From the NCBI GenBank assembly GCA_023420115.1, contig JAEZWR010000048.1:186001-250000 (forward strand): DNA of 64,000 nt. Reading direction: 5' to 3'. A program made the position numbers and the translations under genes. This stretch comes from Bacillota bacterium (lineage in GTDB: Bacteria > Bacillota > Clostridia > Saccharofermentanales > Fastidiosipilaceae). Shown one piece after another: positions 1 through 9,061 of this stretch. The stretch's first letter is position 1. Every line of letters starts with the position of its first letter. The notes beneath the pieces were generated by a model. The model was not told the origin of the DNA. It saw nothing but the letters and a program-made list of their open reading frames with translations, and did not search any database.

Positions 1-2246
1 ACAAGGCAATAATGGGTGATAGCTCAGATAATATTCCAGGAGTCAAAGGTTTGGGTGAAAAAGCTGCTGCTGCTTTATTAGGTCAATATGATAATCTTGA
101 CTCAATATATGAGCATTTGGATGAACTTAAGCCCGCTCAAAGAAAAAAATTAGAAGAGGGAAGAGAGATGGCTTTTCTCTCTAGGGAGCTTGCTACAATT
201 GATAGAAATGTAGACTTGAGTTCCTTAATAAAAGACTTAAGTGATCTTATATATGATGGAATAAAGGGGATGAGAGCGAGAAATTCTCTAATGGACTTAG
301 GATTTAAGTCAATATGTGATAGGCTTGATTTTGGGGAAGAACAAAAGCCTGATAAGTCCTACCAAGTTAGAGCGATAAATAATCATATTTTTATTGATTT
401 ACTCACTTATCGTAGAAAATTAACATCTGAACATAATAATAGTGCGACAAATAACTCTGAATCTATTTTCATTAAACATAAGGATTCTAAAGTGTTCGCA
501 GCTCTTGATTACAAAGAATTTCTTTTTGTTACTATTTTTGATTATGACAAAAGCTCGACCAATTTTGAAAAAGTTAAGTATGAGTTATTTAATGAAGCTC
601 AAACTGAGACACTAGTAGCTTTTGATTTGAAGTCAGAATTGAAATTTTTTGATTATTATGAGGACCGAAAGTATTTTGATCCACAAATTGCTAATTATCT
701 TTTAGGCAACAGCGATAAACCAGCTGATGCGGTGACACTTTGGGAGAATTTGAGTTCAGAGAAGCTTAGTGAAGATGATAATTTTAAGCTAGACCTATTT
801 GATATAAGTGAAAAAAATCTATCCGATATAGTTGAGTCCATATTAAATTTTAAGTCAGCGAATGAATTTGAAGATAGATCTAAGAAGCACAATATCGAAG
901 TTTTAGTTGATGAAGCTATGTTTGATAAGACATTTATGACAGAAGATGACTATCATTTTATTTTAGAGCTATATGCTACTTATCTTGCTTCAAAATATTT
1001 AAAAAAAGAAATTATTACTAGGGATGTTAAGACTCTCGCATATGAAATTGAAATGCCATTAATAGCTGTGCTGGCTAAGATGGAAACTATAGGTGTTTTG
1101 ATTAATAAAGAGCACCTGAAAGGTCTCGATAAAGAATTTGAAGCTAGCATTAAGAATCTTGAGACTGAAATTTTTAAAGAGGTCGGACATGATTTTAATC
1201 TTAAGTCTCCGCAACAGTTATCTACAGTATTATTTGATGAACTTAACTATGAGAGTGGTAAGAAAAATTCTAGTGGTCATTATTCTACCGCTGCAGATGT
1301 TTTGGAGAATTTGGCAAAGGAACATGAATTAGTAAATAAGATTCTTGAACATAGGAAGTTAGTTAAATTACAGTCAACGTTCATTCAGGGTTTATTAAAG
1401 GATTTAGATGAAAATGATAGAATCCATACTAACTTCCACCAAGACTTGACTAATACTGGGCGTCTATCTTCGTCAAATCCCAATTTACAAAATATTCCGA
1501 TTAAGTCTGATGAGGGAATAAGAATTCGTGAGGCCTTTATTGCTTCAAAAAATCATGTGCTAATAGATGCTGATTATTCTCAGATTGAGCTTAGGCTTTT
1601 AGCTGCCATGTCTGAAGATGAGAATATGTTGGCTGCTTTTAATGAGAATAGGGATATACATGGTGAAACCGCGAGAGCGCTTTTTAAAAATTCTCTTGGC
1701 GAAATAAGTCACGAAGAGAGAAGCCATGCTAAAGTTGTTAATTTTAGTATTGTCTATGGCGTATCTGAATTTGGATTGTCTAAAACACTTGATATTCCAT
1801 TTGGAGCTGCAAGAAGGTATATTTATAATTTTTATTTACAATATCCGATGATCAAAGAATTTATGGATGGTATTATCAAAGATGCAAAAGATAAAAATTA
1901 TGTTGAGACTATGTTTGGTAGACGTAGATACACTTCAGAACTCAAACAAGGAAATTTTAATCAACGAAAGGCTGCTGAGAGAGCTGCTATGAATATGCCG
2001 ATTCAAGGGACTGCCGCCGACCTTATGAAGCTTGCGATGGTAAAGGTGAGTCGTAGATTTAAAGAAGAAAAGTTAGAGGCTGATATTTTATTGCAGGTTC
2101 ATGATGAGATTTTGCTTGAAGTGCCTTGTGAAGAGGCTGAGCAAGCCATGGCTATATTAAAAGAAACAATGGAATCAGTTGCAAAGCTGAGAGTGCCATT
2201 ACTTGTGGAAGCTGGTATAGCAGATAATTGGGCGAAGGCTCATTAG
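1..2246 (+). CDS. polA: DNA polymerase I, 5'-truncated by the window edge
   Basis: Replication and repair polymerase that removes primers and fills gaps. The reading frame is open through the left edge (first whole codon at base 3), so the N-terminal half of the 5'-3' exonuclease domain lies outside. Numbering from the ATG at 12: the end of the exonuclease domain (MGDSSDNIPGVKG) is at 1-13, a 3'-5' exonuclease-like domain at about 120-310, and the polymerase domain from about 330. Polymerase motif A (DYSQIELR, 521-528), motif B (Lys574 to Tyr582, ending IVYG) and motif C (VHDE, 696-699) are all present. I cannot find the acidic metal-binding residues of an active proofreading domain (the expected DTET-like block reads ALDYKE), so proofreading is probably lost, as in Bacillus and Thermus enzymes. 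coaE follows within 14 bases, suggesting one transcript. Confidence 0.97.
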   Translation, partial: KAIMGDSSDNIPGVKGLGEKAAAALLGQYDNLDSIYEHLDELKPAQRKKLEEGREMAFLSRELATIDRNVDLSSLIKDLSDLIYDGIKGMRARNSLMDLGFKSICDRLDFGEEQKPDKSYQVRAINNHIFIDLLTYRRKLTSEHNNSATNNSESIFIKHKDSKVFAALDYKEFLFVTIFDYDKSSTNFEKVKYELFNEAQTETLVAFDLKSELKFFDYYEDRKYFDPQIANYLLGNSDKPADAVTLWENLSSEKLSEDDNFKLDLFDISEKNLSDIVESILNFKSANEFEDRSKKHNIEVLVDEAMFDKTFMTEDDYHFILELYATYLASKYLKKEIITRDVKTLAYEIEMPLIAVLAKMETIGVLINKEHLKGLDKEFEASIKNLETEIFKEVGHDFNLKSPQQLSTVLFDELNYESGKKNSSGHYSTAADVLENLAKEHELVNKILEHRKLVKLQSTFIQGLLKDLDENDRIHTNFHQDLTNTGRLSSSNPNLQNIPIKSDEGIRIREAFIASKNHVLIDADYSQIELRLLAAMSEDENMLAAFNENRDIHGETARALFKNSLGEISHEERSHAKVVNFSIVYGVSEFGLSKTLDIPFGAARRYIYNFYLQYPMIKEFMDGIIKDAKDKNYVETMFGRRRYTSELKQGNFNQRKAAERAAMNMPIQGTAADLMKLAMVKVSRRFKEEKLEADILLQVHDEILLEVPCEEAEQAMAILKETMESVAKLRVPLLVEAGIADNWAKAH

Positions 2247-2259
2247 TTAGGTGAAGAAT

Positions 2260-2868
2260 ATGTTTATATTTGGTATTACAGGTGGTATTGGTTGCGGGAA
2301 GTCAACTGCTGCTGGCATCTTAGAAAATAAAGGTTTTAAAATTATTGACGCTGATAAAATATCACGTGAAATTACTAGCGAAAAGAAAGAAACTATAGAC
2401 AGAATAGTTTTAGAGTTCGGTGAAGGAATTTTAAATAATGATGGAAAAATAGATAGGGCCAAATTGGCAGAGCGAGTATTCAGCAATAAGAATGATTTAG
2501 ATACATTGAGTATGATAGTTCATCAAGAGGTTATAGAAGAAATTAAAAGACGCATAGAAAAATATAAGAGACAAAAAGAGAAAGTGTTAGTTCTTGATGT
2601 ACCGATACCTGTTAAGGATGGTTTCCTCGATGAAGCTGATAAGGTGATTGTGATATGGGCAAATGATAAAGTGAGGGTTCAAAGATTAATTGATAGAGGC
2701 ATGGAAGAAGATGATATAAAAAATAGGATAAATATGCAGATGTCAAAGGAAGAATATGAAGCTTTTTCTGACTGTACTATTGATAATTCAACTACTATCG
2801 AAGATTTAGAGAAAAAAATATTGACTTATGTTTATGGTGAATTGGAGCTACGCGGAATTAAGGTATAA
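2260..2868 (+). CDS. coaE: dephospho-CoA kinase
   Basis: Last step of coenzyme A synthesis: ATP-dependent phosphorylation of the 3'-hydroxyl of dephospho-CoA. The protein opens with a P-loop (GGIGCGKST, residues 8-16), has the adjacent IDADKISRE block expected for this family, and at 202 residues is the usual length. A GTG at 2251 would add three residues, but AGGTGA at 2249-2254 is a good ribosome binding site 5 bases before the ATG at 2260 and would overlap the GTG, so I use the ATG. It sits directly behind polA, an arrangement common in Bacillota. Confidence 0.94.
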   Translation: MFIFGITGGIGCGKSTAAGILENKGFKIIDADKISREITSEKKETIDRIVLEFGEGILNNDGKIDRAKLAERVFSNKNDLDTLSMIVHQEVIEEIKRRIEKYKRQKEKVLVLDVPIPVKDGFLDEADKVIVIWANDKVRVQRLIDRGMEEDDIKNRINMQMSKEEYEAFSDCTIDNSTTIEDLEKKILTYVYGELELRGIKV

Positions 2869-3057
2869 GATAATCTCGTATTGATTTTGGAATAGAATTG
2901 TACTTTAATTGCTGTGATAAAAGACTGGAGAGAAAATTATAAATTATACGATTAAGTGTATTAGTTTGTATTAAATAGTCTATAATATACTGATAAGCTT
3001 CTATATGTTTAATGAAGTTTATAATGATAATCTAATAATCATATTTGAAGGTGCTTT

Positions 3058-4083
3058 ATGAAATTATTAACGATTGCTATACCAGCCTATAATTCAGAGG
3101 CTTATCTTAATAAATGTTTGGACTCTATATTAGAGAAAGAAGATGACAGATTAGATATTATTGTCGTTGATGATGGCTCAAAGGATAAGACCGCTGAAAT
3201 AGCCAAAGAATATGTTGAAAAATTTCCATCTATAGTTAGTCTAATTAGTAAGGAAAATGGTGGACATGGTTCTGCTGTCAATACTGGAATGGCTAATGCT
3301 AAGGGAAGATGGTTTTATGTGTTAGACTCTGATGATAGATTGGACTTTTCAGCCTTGGAAGTTGTTTTGGAACGTCTTGATGAGTTCGAGAAAGAAGATA
3401 ATAGTGAGCCAGATGTTGATTTGTACTTGGTTAATTATGTCTATGATAAAGTAGGCGAAAAAGATAAGGTAATTTCATATGTTGACAAATTACCAGAGAA
3501 TAGAATGTTCTCTTGGTCTGAGATGAAGAAACTTGGGACGGCGACATTTCTTACCATGCACAGTATGATTTATAGGACAAAGTTGCTTAGGGATTGCCGT
3601 TTGAGTTTACCGGAGCATTGTTTCTATGTCGATAATGTACTTGCTTATCGACCTTTAGTTCATGTGAATAATCTATTTTATGAAAATATAAACTTATATT
3701 ACTATTTTATTGGTAGAGAAGATCAGTCTGTAAATACAAAAAATATGATCAAGAGAATAGACCAGCAACTAAAGGTGACGAAGTTAATGGTGAGTTATTT
3801 TGATCCTTATTATATGAATATCCACAGTAAACTTCGCAATTATTTACTAAGCTATCTATCTATTATGTTTACTATAAGTACTGTCCATTTACAGTTGGCT
3901 GGAGATGAAGTTAGTATTCAAAAAATGAAGTCTCTATGGTCATGGCTAAAAGATCATAATGTTAAGGTTTATAGGTATTGCAGATTTAATCCAATAAATA
4001 ATGCCTTGCTTGTACCTGGGATCAGTCAGTCTGCAATTGAAAAAGGATATAAACTAGCACAGAAAATTTATAAGTTTAATTAG
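3058..4083 (+). CDS. family 2 glycosyltransferase (GT-A fold)
   Basis: Probable transfer of a sugar from a nucleotide-sugar donor to a cell-envelope or capsular acceptor at the cytoplasmic membrane face. The N-terminal 120 residues are a clear GT2 domain: TIAIPAYNSE at 5-14, VVDDGS at 36-41, NGGHGSAVNTG at 67-77, and the metal-binding DSDD at 90-93. The C-terminal 200 residues have no motif I recognise and no strong membrane segment. GAAGGTG at 3047-3053 is a good ribosome binding site. There is a TATAAT at 2981-2986 in the 189-base gap upstream but no convincing -35. An intrinsic terminator follows at 4110. Acceptor and sugar cannot be told from sequence. Confidence 0.88.
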   Translation: MKLLTIAIPAYNSEAYLNKCLDSILEKEDDRLDIIVVDDGSKDKTAEIAKEYVEKFPSIVSLISKENGGHGSAVNTGMANAKGRWFYVLDSDDRLDFSALEVVLERLDEFEKEDNSEPDVDLYLVNYVYDKVGEKDKVISYVDKLPENRMFSWSEMKKLGTATFLTMHSMIYRTKLLRDCRLSLPEHCFYVDNVLAYRPLVHVNNLFYENINLYYYFIGREDQSVNTKNMIKRIDQQLKVTKLMVSYFDPYYMNIHSKLRNYLLSYLSIMFTISTVHLQLAGDEVSIQKMKSLWSWLKDHNVKVYRYCRFNPINNALLVPGISQSAIEKGYKLAQKIYKFN

Positions 4084-4109
4084 ATTAAGCTATTGTTTTA
4101 TTATCTAGG

Positions 4110-4141
4110 AGATACTCTTCATTTTAGAAGAGTATCTTTTA
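4110..4141 (+). terminator. intrinsic terminator after the glycosyltransferase
   Basis: A perfect 11-bp stem (4110-4120 with 4127-4137) closes a 6-base loop and runs into a T-rich tail. Confidence 0.88.
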
Positions 4142-4177
4142 ATATTTTTAGACTTTTAGTTTGCGAGGAACTTTATT

Positions 4178-4978
4178 TTGATATCGTATGAGAATATTTA
4201 TGATAAAAGAGTTGTTGAAATAGACTTGATTAGAGGACTTGCCCTTTTCTTAATGCTTCTTCAGCATCTGATTTTTGATTTGAGATTTTTCTTTCATTTA
4301 CCTATTTTGGGATTTACAGATAGCATTGTTTTTTTAGATGTACTAAGACCGGTAGTTCTTGTATTTTTTCTTATTTGTTCTGGAATATCGATGAGGTTCT
4401 CAAGAAATAATTTTTTTCATGCTTTTAAATTATTGCTAGCAGCTTCTTTGATAAGCTTATTTACTATTTTGGTGGATAGATATTTTAATTTAGGAATAGC
4501 GGTATATTTTAATATACTTCATTTATTGGCACTCGCTATATTTATTCAGGCTCTTATTGAACACTTTTTTTTAACTAAGTTGAGTGATAAGGGGAGATTA
4601 GCTGTTTTTTTAGTAGAACTATTCATAGTTTCACTTATATCTTCAATTATTAGTGGTATTAGACTTGGCTTCGATTTTAATTATTTTTATTTAGCTTTTG
4701 GACTATATATAAATGATCTTCCATATATGGGTGACTACTTACCTTTTTTTCCATGGAGTATATTTTTTGTAATCGCTATACTATTTGCAGAAATTTTTTA
4801 TCATAACAATAAGTCATTACTTAGTGACACAAGCAAGAATCAGCTACTTAAAAATAAGTCTTGTAGGTTATTTCTTTTGCTTGGTAGGAATTCTCTATTA
4901 ATTTATTTGCTACATCAGCCAATTTTCTTAGTGTTTATTTATATACTAGAATTTATTCTTTCTTTTATTAAACCTTAA
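4178..4978 (+). CDS. DUF1624-type (heparan-alpha-glucosaminide N-acetyltransferase-like) membrane protein
   Basis: Polytopic membrane protein of 266 residues. The opening EIDLIRGLALFLMLLQH matches the DUF1624 family signature (acidic residue, then RG, then a hydrophobic segment with a His), and the C-terminal NSLLIYLLHQPIF is also typical. About seven hydrophobic segments can be counted. Relatives are thought to acylate sugars across the membrane, but the substrate here is unknown. The start is a TTG at 4178, chosen because GAGGA at 4165-4169 lies 8 bases upstream and no in-frame ATG comes early enough to keep the signature. It follows a glycosyltransferase after a terminator, so the two may work on the same envelope glycan without sharing a transcript. 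Confidence 0.78.
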   Translation: MISYENIYDKRVVEIDLIRGLALFLMLLQHLIFDLRFFFHLPILGFTDSIVFLDVLRPVVLVFFLICSGISMRFSRNNFFHAFKLLLAASLISLFTILVDRYFNLGIAVYFNILHLLALAIFIQALIEHFFLTKLSDKGRLAVFLVELFIVSLISSIISGIRLGFDFNYFYLAFGLYINDLPYMGDYLPFFPWSIFFVIAILFAEIFYHNNKSLLSDTSKNQLLKNKSCRLFLLLGRNSLLIYLLHQPIFLVFIYILEFILSFIKP

Positions 4979-5056
4979 TTATGAATAATAACAAGGTCGA
5001 ATTTATATCCATTGGGAATAAAGATAATCACATAATTTAAGATAAGTCAGATAGAG

Positions 5057-5103
5057 AAGAAGCCAGTAAATAAGTATCATATAAACTTATTTACTGGCTT
5101 CTT
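5057..5103. terminator. 19-bp hairpin between convergent genes
   Basis: A perfect 19-bp stem (5057-5075 with 5085-5103) with a 9-base loop lies between the 3' ends of the DUF1624 gene and the Na/Pi cotransporter gene. Neither side has a long U-tract (the minus-strand tail begins CTCTATCT), so it may stop transcription from both directions by stem strength. Confidence 0.65.
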
Positions 5104-5123
5104 AAAAAATAATATGTAAATAA

Positions 5124-6986
5124 CTAAGGTCTAACTTTACCTTTATCTCTTGAAAGTGCAGAACTTAGAGTTTGAACTTCTTCTTGGACTTCTTTGCTTA
5201 GTGAATTTTCCAACATAAGTTCCTCAGGTAGAGAATAAGTTTCATTTAATTCAGAATATTTATTCTCAAATACTCTAGACTGTCTAAGTCTATTGAGATA
5301 TTTATGCGTATCAAAGTCATTATCATGGATAGAGACAATATCGACAGCTATATTACTACAGTGATCAGATACACGTTCAATATCAGAAAGCAAATCCATA
5401 AATATCAAACCAGTACCAATAGTACAGTGACCAGTTTGTAATCTTGTCACGTGTCTGCGATGTAATTCCTTATTCATATGGTCGATTACTTGTTCAAGAG
5501 GTTCAATTTGAAGAGCTCCTTTAGCATCTAGACTATTAAAAACCTCGATACTTTTACTGACAACTTCTTTGGCTGCATCGAAATAAACACCTAATTCAGC
5601 CCAAGCCTGATCTGAAAACTTATATTCAGCTTGATTTTTGGATTGAGCGAGAAAAGCCATATTCAAAGCATGGTCAGAAATTCTTTCAAAGTCATTCATA
5701 CATTGAAGCAACATATTTAATCTATTGCTGTCATTAGTATTTAAATTTTCAGCAGATATTTTCAATAGATAAGTTCCTATCTTATCTTCATATCTGTCAA
5801 CAGCCGTTTCTAGATCAGCTACCTTTTGAAATTTAAGTTCATCAAATTCATCGAAAAGTTGAATGGCAATATAGAAAGATTTGGCAGTCTTTCGCGCTAG
5901 TTCTTTAAGAGCCTCGTGGGCCTGGGTTAGGGCATAGGAAGGATCAGTCAAAAATCTTGGCTCAAGCAATTTGAGCGAAGCTTCTTCCTCTTCTTCAATT
6001 TCACTCTGATCACTTTTTACGATTACTTTAGAAAGTTTCACGAGAACTTCACTAAATGGAAGTAAGAGAACTGAAGCAAATATATTGAAAGCAGTGTGCA
6101 TAATGGCAATACCTATTAGGTTTGCTGGATCATTCAAGAAATCAAAGGGTCTAATAAAGTTGATGGCATAGAAAAGAATCATAAAAATTATTGTGCCAAC
6201 GATATTAAAAAGAAGATGTATCATTGATGCGCGTCTAGCATTTTTAGAAGATCCAACACTTGAAATCATTGCTGTAACACAGGTGCCGATATTTTGGCCC
6301 ATAATAATTGGTAGAACAGCAGCGTAAGGAATGGCACCAGTTGCAGATAAGGCTTGGAGAATACCAACCGAAGCGGAGCTACTTTGGATAATTGCTGTAA
6401 TAATAGTTCCAGCTAGTAAACCTAAAATTGGATTGGTAAATAGAGTAAATATTTTTGCGACATCAGGTGAGTCTGCCAGAGGACTCATTGCCTGACTCAT
6501 GGTTTCCATACCCATCATGAGAATTGCAAAGCCCACAAAAATTGATCCTAGAATTTTTTTCTTTTCTTTTGTCTTAGGAAGCATTAAAAGAATAATTCCA
6601 ATAAGTGCCAGGATTGGACTGAAATTTTTAGGCTGAAGTAGTCTAAGAACAAAATTACTTCCTTGTATTCCGGTTAGACTCAAAATCCAAGATGTAATCG
6701 TAGTACCAATATTAGCCCCCATAATAACACCAACAACTTGTCCTAATTTCATCAGTCCTGAATTGACGAAACCGACAACCATTACTGTTGTTGCTGAACT
6801 ACTTTGAATTATAGCAGTGATACCAGCACCCAGAAGTAGGGCCTTGAACTTGTTTGAAGTTAACTGAGCAAGTATTTCCTCAACTTTACCACCGGAGAAG
6901 CGTCTCAATCCCTGTCCCATATTTTCCATACCAAAAAGGAAAAGAGCTAAACCACCAAAAAATGTTATTAAATTAAAAATATCCAT
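5124..6986 (-). CDS. Na+/phosphate cotransporter, NptA/PNaS family, with C-terminal PhoU-like domain
   Basis: Sodium-coupled uptake of inorganic phosphate across the cytoplasmic membrane. The protein contains the duplicated family repeat with two QSSSA signatures (61-65 and 202-206), each inside a hydrophobic hairpin, and GANIGTT / GQNIGTC motifs at matching places in the two halves. Residues about 340-590 are charged and helical, as expected for the fused PhoU-like regulatory domain. The total of 620 residues is slightly longer than most relatives (about 550), with the surplus in the C-terminal tail. It is transcribed alone, toward the DUF1624 gene, and diverges from the polyphosphate cluster across a 288-base gap (6987-7274) in which I see no clear promoter. 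The ribosome binding site is weak. Confidence 0.92.
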   Translation of the reverse strand: MDIFNLITFFGGLALFLFGMENMGQGLRRFSGGKVEEILAQLTSNKFKALLLGAGITAIIQSSSATTVMVVGFVNSGLMKLGQVVGVIMGANIGTTITSWILSLTGIQGSNFVLRLLQPKNFSPILALIGIILLMLPKTKEKKKILGSIFVGFAILMMGMETMSQAMSPLADSPDVAKIFTLFTNPILGLLAGTIITAIIQSSSASVGILQALSATGAIPYAAVLPIIMGQNIGTCVTAMISSVGSSKNARRASMIHLLFNIVGTIIFMILFYAINFIRPFDFLNDPANLIGIAIMHTAFNIFASVLLLPFSEVLVKLSKVIVKSDQSEIEEEEEASLKLLEPRFLTDPSYALTQAHEALKELARKTAKSFYIAIQLFDEFDELKFQKVADLETAVDRYEDKIGTYLLKISAENLNTNDSNRLNMLLQCMNDFERISDHALNMAFLAQSKNQAEYKFSDQAWAELGVYFDAAKEVVSKSIEVFNSLDAKGALQIEPLEQVIDHMNKELHRRHVTRLQTGHCTIGTGLIFMDLLSDIERVSDHCSNIAVDIVSIHDNDFDTHKYLNRLRQSRVFENKYSELNETYSLPEELMLENSLSKEVQEEVQTLSSALSRDKGKVRP

Positions 6987-7274
6987 AAATTTCCAAAATC
7001 TCTTCTTAAAACAAATATAAAAATTTCAATTAATTCTATTATTAATTAAGATTAATCAAAATTATTCATATCGTAATGTGAGGGCAAAGAAAAATATTTA
7101 AAAATACTATATGAGAAGATGAATATCTCATATGAATTAAAAATACTTTTCTGACGTTTCTGAATAATATTAAACAAAAAGACAAAAAAATAAAACACCT
7201 TAGATTAAAATATATACTGAAAAATTAAACAGATGTAGATATATAGCATTTGTATATATTACACATAGATATGA

Positions 7275-9011
7275 ATGAGAACTAATAATATGGCAATACT
7301 GTGGCTGAATAATTTAGATAAAGAAATTGGCGTAGAGCACTTGAGAGATAGTTTCAATATTTTTTATAAGAGAAGTATAAACATAGCTGATAAATATCTT
7401 ATAGCGACTGATGTACTTACTGATATTTTTGAAAACAATGACGATTTATATATATTTAAATTATATTTGGAACCTGTGGAAATTAAAATTTTTAAACTAA
7501 CTTCAGATGAGCAGGAGATTTATATTAAGTTTAAAGAAACTTTGGAAAGAATAAAAAGTACCTTCGGATTTAAAATGCACGCTCCTGAACTGGATTTAGC
7601 AATTTCAGATTTTGACGATTTAATAGAGTTTATATCTGTAGCTTCAAATAAATATTGTTTTGAATCTTTTTTAGAGAGTGATTTGAAAAAGGTGTCGTCA
7701 TATTTTCTTCTTAATAGTATGGAAGAGCACATATATGAAGAGCTTCTTCAAGAATCTAAAAAAGACCGCAAGCGAATAATTAAAAGAATAGTCTATACGT
7801 GTCTAAAAAGGGTAAATAATATTCAATTCCCTTGGGGCTCATTAAGTGGAATAAGACCTTCTTTTGTTGCCGGGCAATTATGGCAGAAAATAGAAGAAAT
7901 TTGCGAAAAACAAATTGATACATACAAAGATAGACATATATCACGGAGTGCTTTTGTAGCTAAATGTTTAGAAGATTTTTATGATGTGAGTAGGTATAAG
8001 GCTTGCCTCGCTACTGATGTTGCAGAAAGGGAGAGAATACTCTTATGTGATATCCCAGATGACGCAATATGTATGTATATTCATATTCCTTTTTGTAGCA
8101 CAAGATGCACTTACTGTAGTTTCCCTGCGAAAGATGGAATCGCAAGAGATGAAGAAGTGCACGATTTGTATATTGAAGCTCTTTTGAGTGAATTAGAATT
8201 ATTTTTTAAAAATAATGAAAAAACGATTTATTGTTTATATATAGGTGGCGGGACACCATCGGTATTTAATTGCTCTCAGATAAAATACTTTCTTTCAGAA
8301 TTAAATAAAGTTGTTCCATTATCTAATATTGTAGAAAAAACTTTTGAAGCAGGGAGAATTGATAGCTTAAGCAAAGAAAAGTTAGAAGTAATTTCCGAGG
8401 CATCCTTTGACAGAATTTGTATTAATCCTCAATCAATGAATGAGGAAACCTTAAGAAAAATAAATCGTTCATCTAATCTCGAGATGATGCCGGAGCTGAT
8501 TGCTCATAGTAGGGAGCAGGGGATAAATTATATTAATTCTGATTTAATTGCAGGGCTAAAGGATGAGAGTCCAGATGATTTTTATACTTCACTACAAAAA
8601 TTATTGAAACTTAACGTTGATTCAATATCTCTACATAGTTTGGCACTTAAGAAAAAAAGCACATCCTGGAGTCTCGGTATCAATGATGAGATAGAATTTA
8701 ACTATGAAAAAATATTTAATAAGGCCTGTGATTTGCTCATATCTGAGGGATATAAACCATATTATCTATATAGAAATAAGGTAGCTATAGCGGGACTAGA
8801 GAATATATCTTTTGCTAAGCATGATAAGTATTGTTTGTATAATATCATGATGATGAGTGACAAATTTAGAGTTATATCTTTTGGCGCTGGGTCTATGTCT
8901 AAAAATATAATAAATGGTAATATCAAACGTTTGGCAACTGCACCTACAGTTGAATATTATTTGAAGAATTATCAAAATATAGCTTTACAGAAAAGAGCTT
9001 TTTTTAAATAA
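7275..9011 (+). CDS. hemZ: HemZ-like coproporphyrinogen III oxidase family radical SAM protein
   Basis: Oxygen-independent oxidative decarboxylation of coproporphyrinogen III is the activity assigned to HemZ relatives. The 4Fe-4S cluster motif CxxxCxxC is at Cys274, Cys278 and Cys281 (HIPFCSTRCTYCSF), followed by GGGTPS. Upstream, PWGSLSGIRPS, and downstream, INPQSMNEETL, INSDLIAGL and YYLYRNK, match the HemZ subgroup rather than HemN or HemW. The N-terminal 250 residues are the poorly conserved HemZ extension. No other haem gene is present here, so the substrate is uncertain. The first ATG (7275) has no good ribosome binding site; ATG 7290 is an alternative. ppx-HD and ppk follow on the same strand with a 50-base gap. 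Confidence 0.82.
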   Translation: MRTNNMAILWLNNLDKEIGVEHLRDSFNIFYKRSINIADKYLIATDVLTDIFENNDDLYIFKLYLEPVEIKIFKLTSDEQEIYIKFKETLERIKSTFGFKMHAPELDLAISDFDDLIEFISVASNKYCFESFLESDLKKVSSYFLLNSMEEHIYEELLQESKKDRKRIIKRIVYTCLKRVNNIQFPWGSLSGIRPSFVAGQLWQKIEEICEKQIDTYKDRHISRSAFVAKCLEDFYDVSRYKACLATDVAERERILLCDIPDDAICMYIHIPFCSTRCTYCSFPAKDGIARDEEVHDLYIEALLSELELFFKNNEKTIYCLYIGGGTPSVFNCSQIKYFLSELNKVVPLSNIVEKTFEAGRIDSLSKEKLEVISEASFDRICINPQSMNEETLRKINRSSNLEMMPELIAHSREQGINYINSDLIAGLKDESPDDFYTSLQKLLKLNVDSISLHSLALKKKSTSWSLGINDEIEFNYEKIFNKACDLLISEGYKPYYLYRNKVAIAGLENISFAKHDKYCLYNIMMMSDKFRVISFGAGSMSKNIINGNIKRLATAPTVEYYLKNYQNIALQKRAFFK

Positions 9012-9061
9012 GTGTAATGTTATACAATATATATAGTATAACTACATTTGGAGATTTATAT

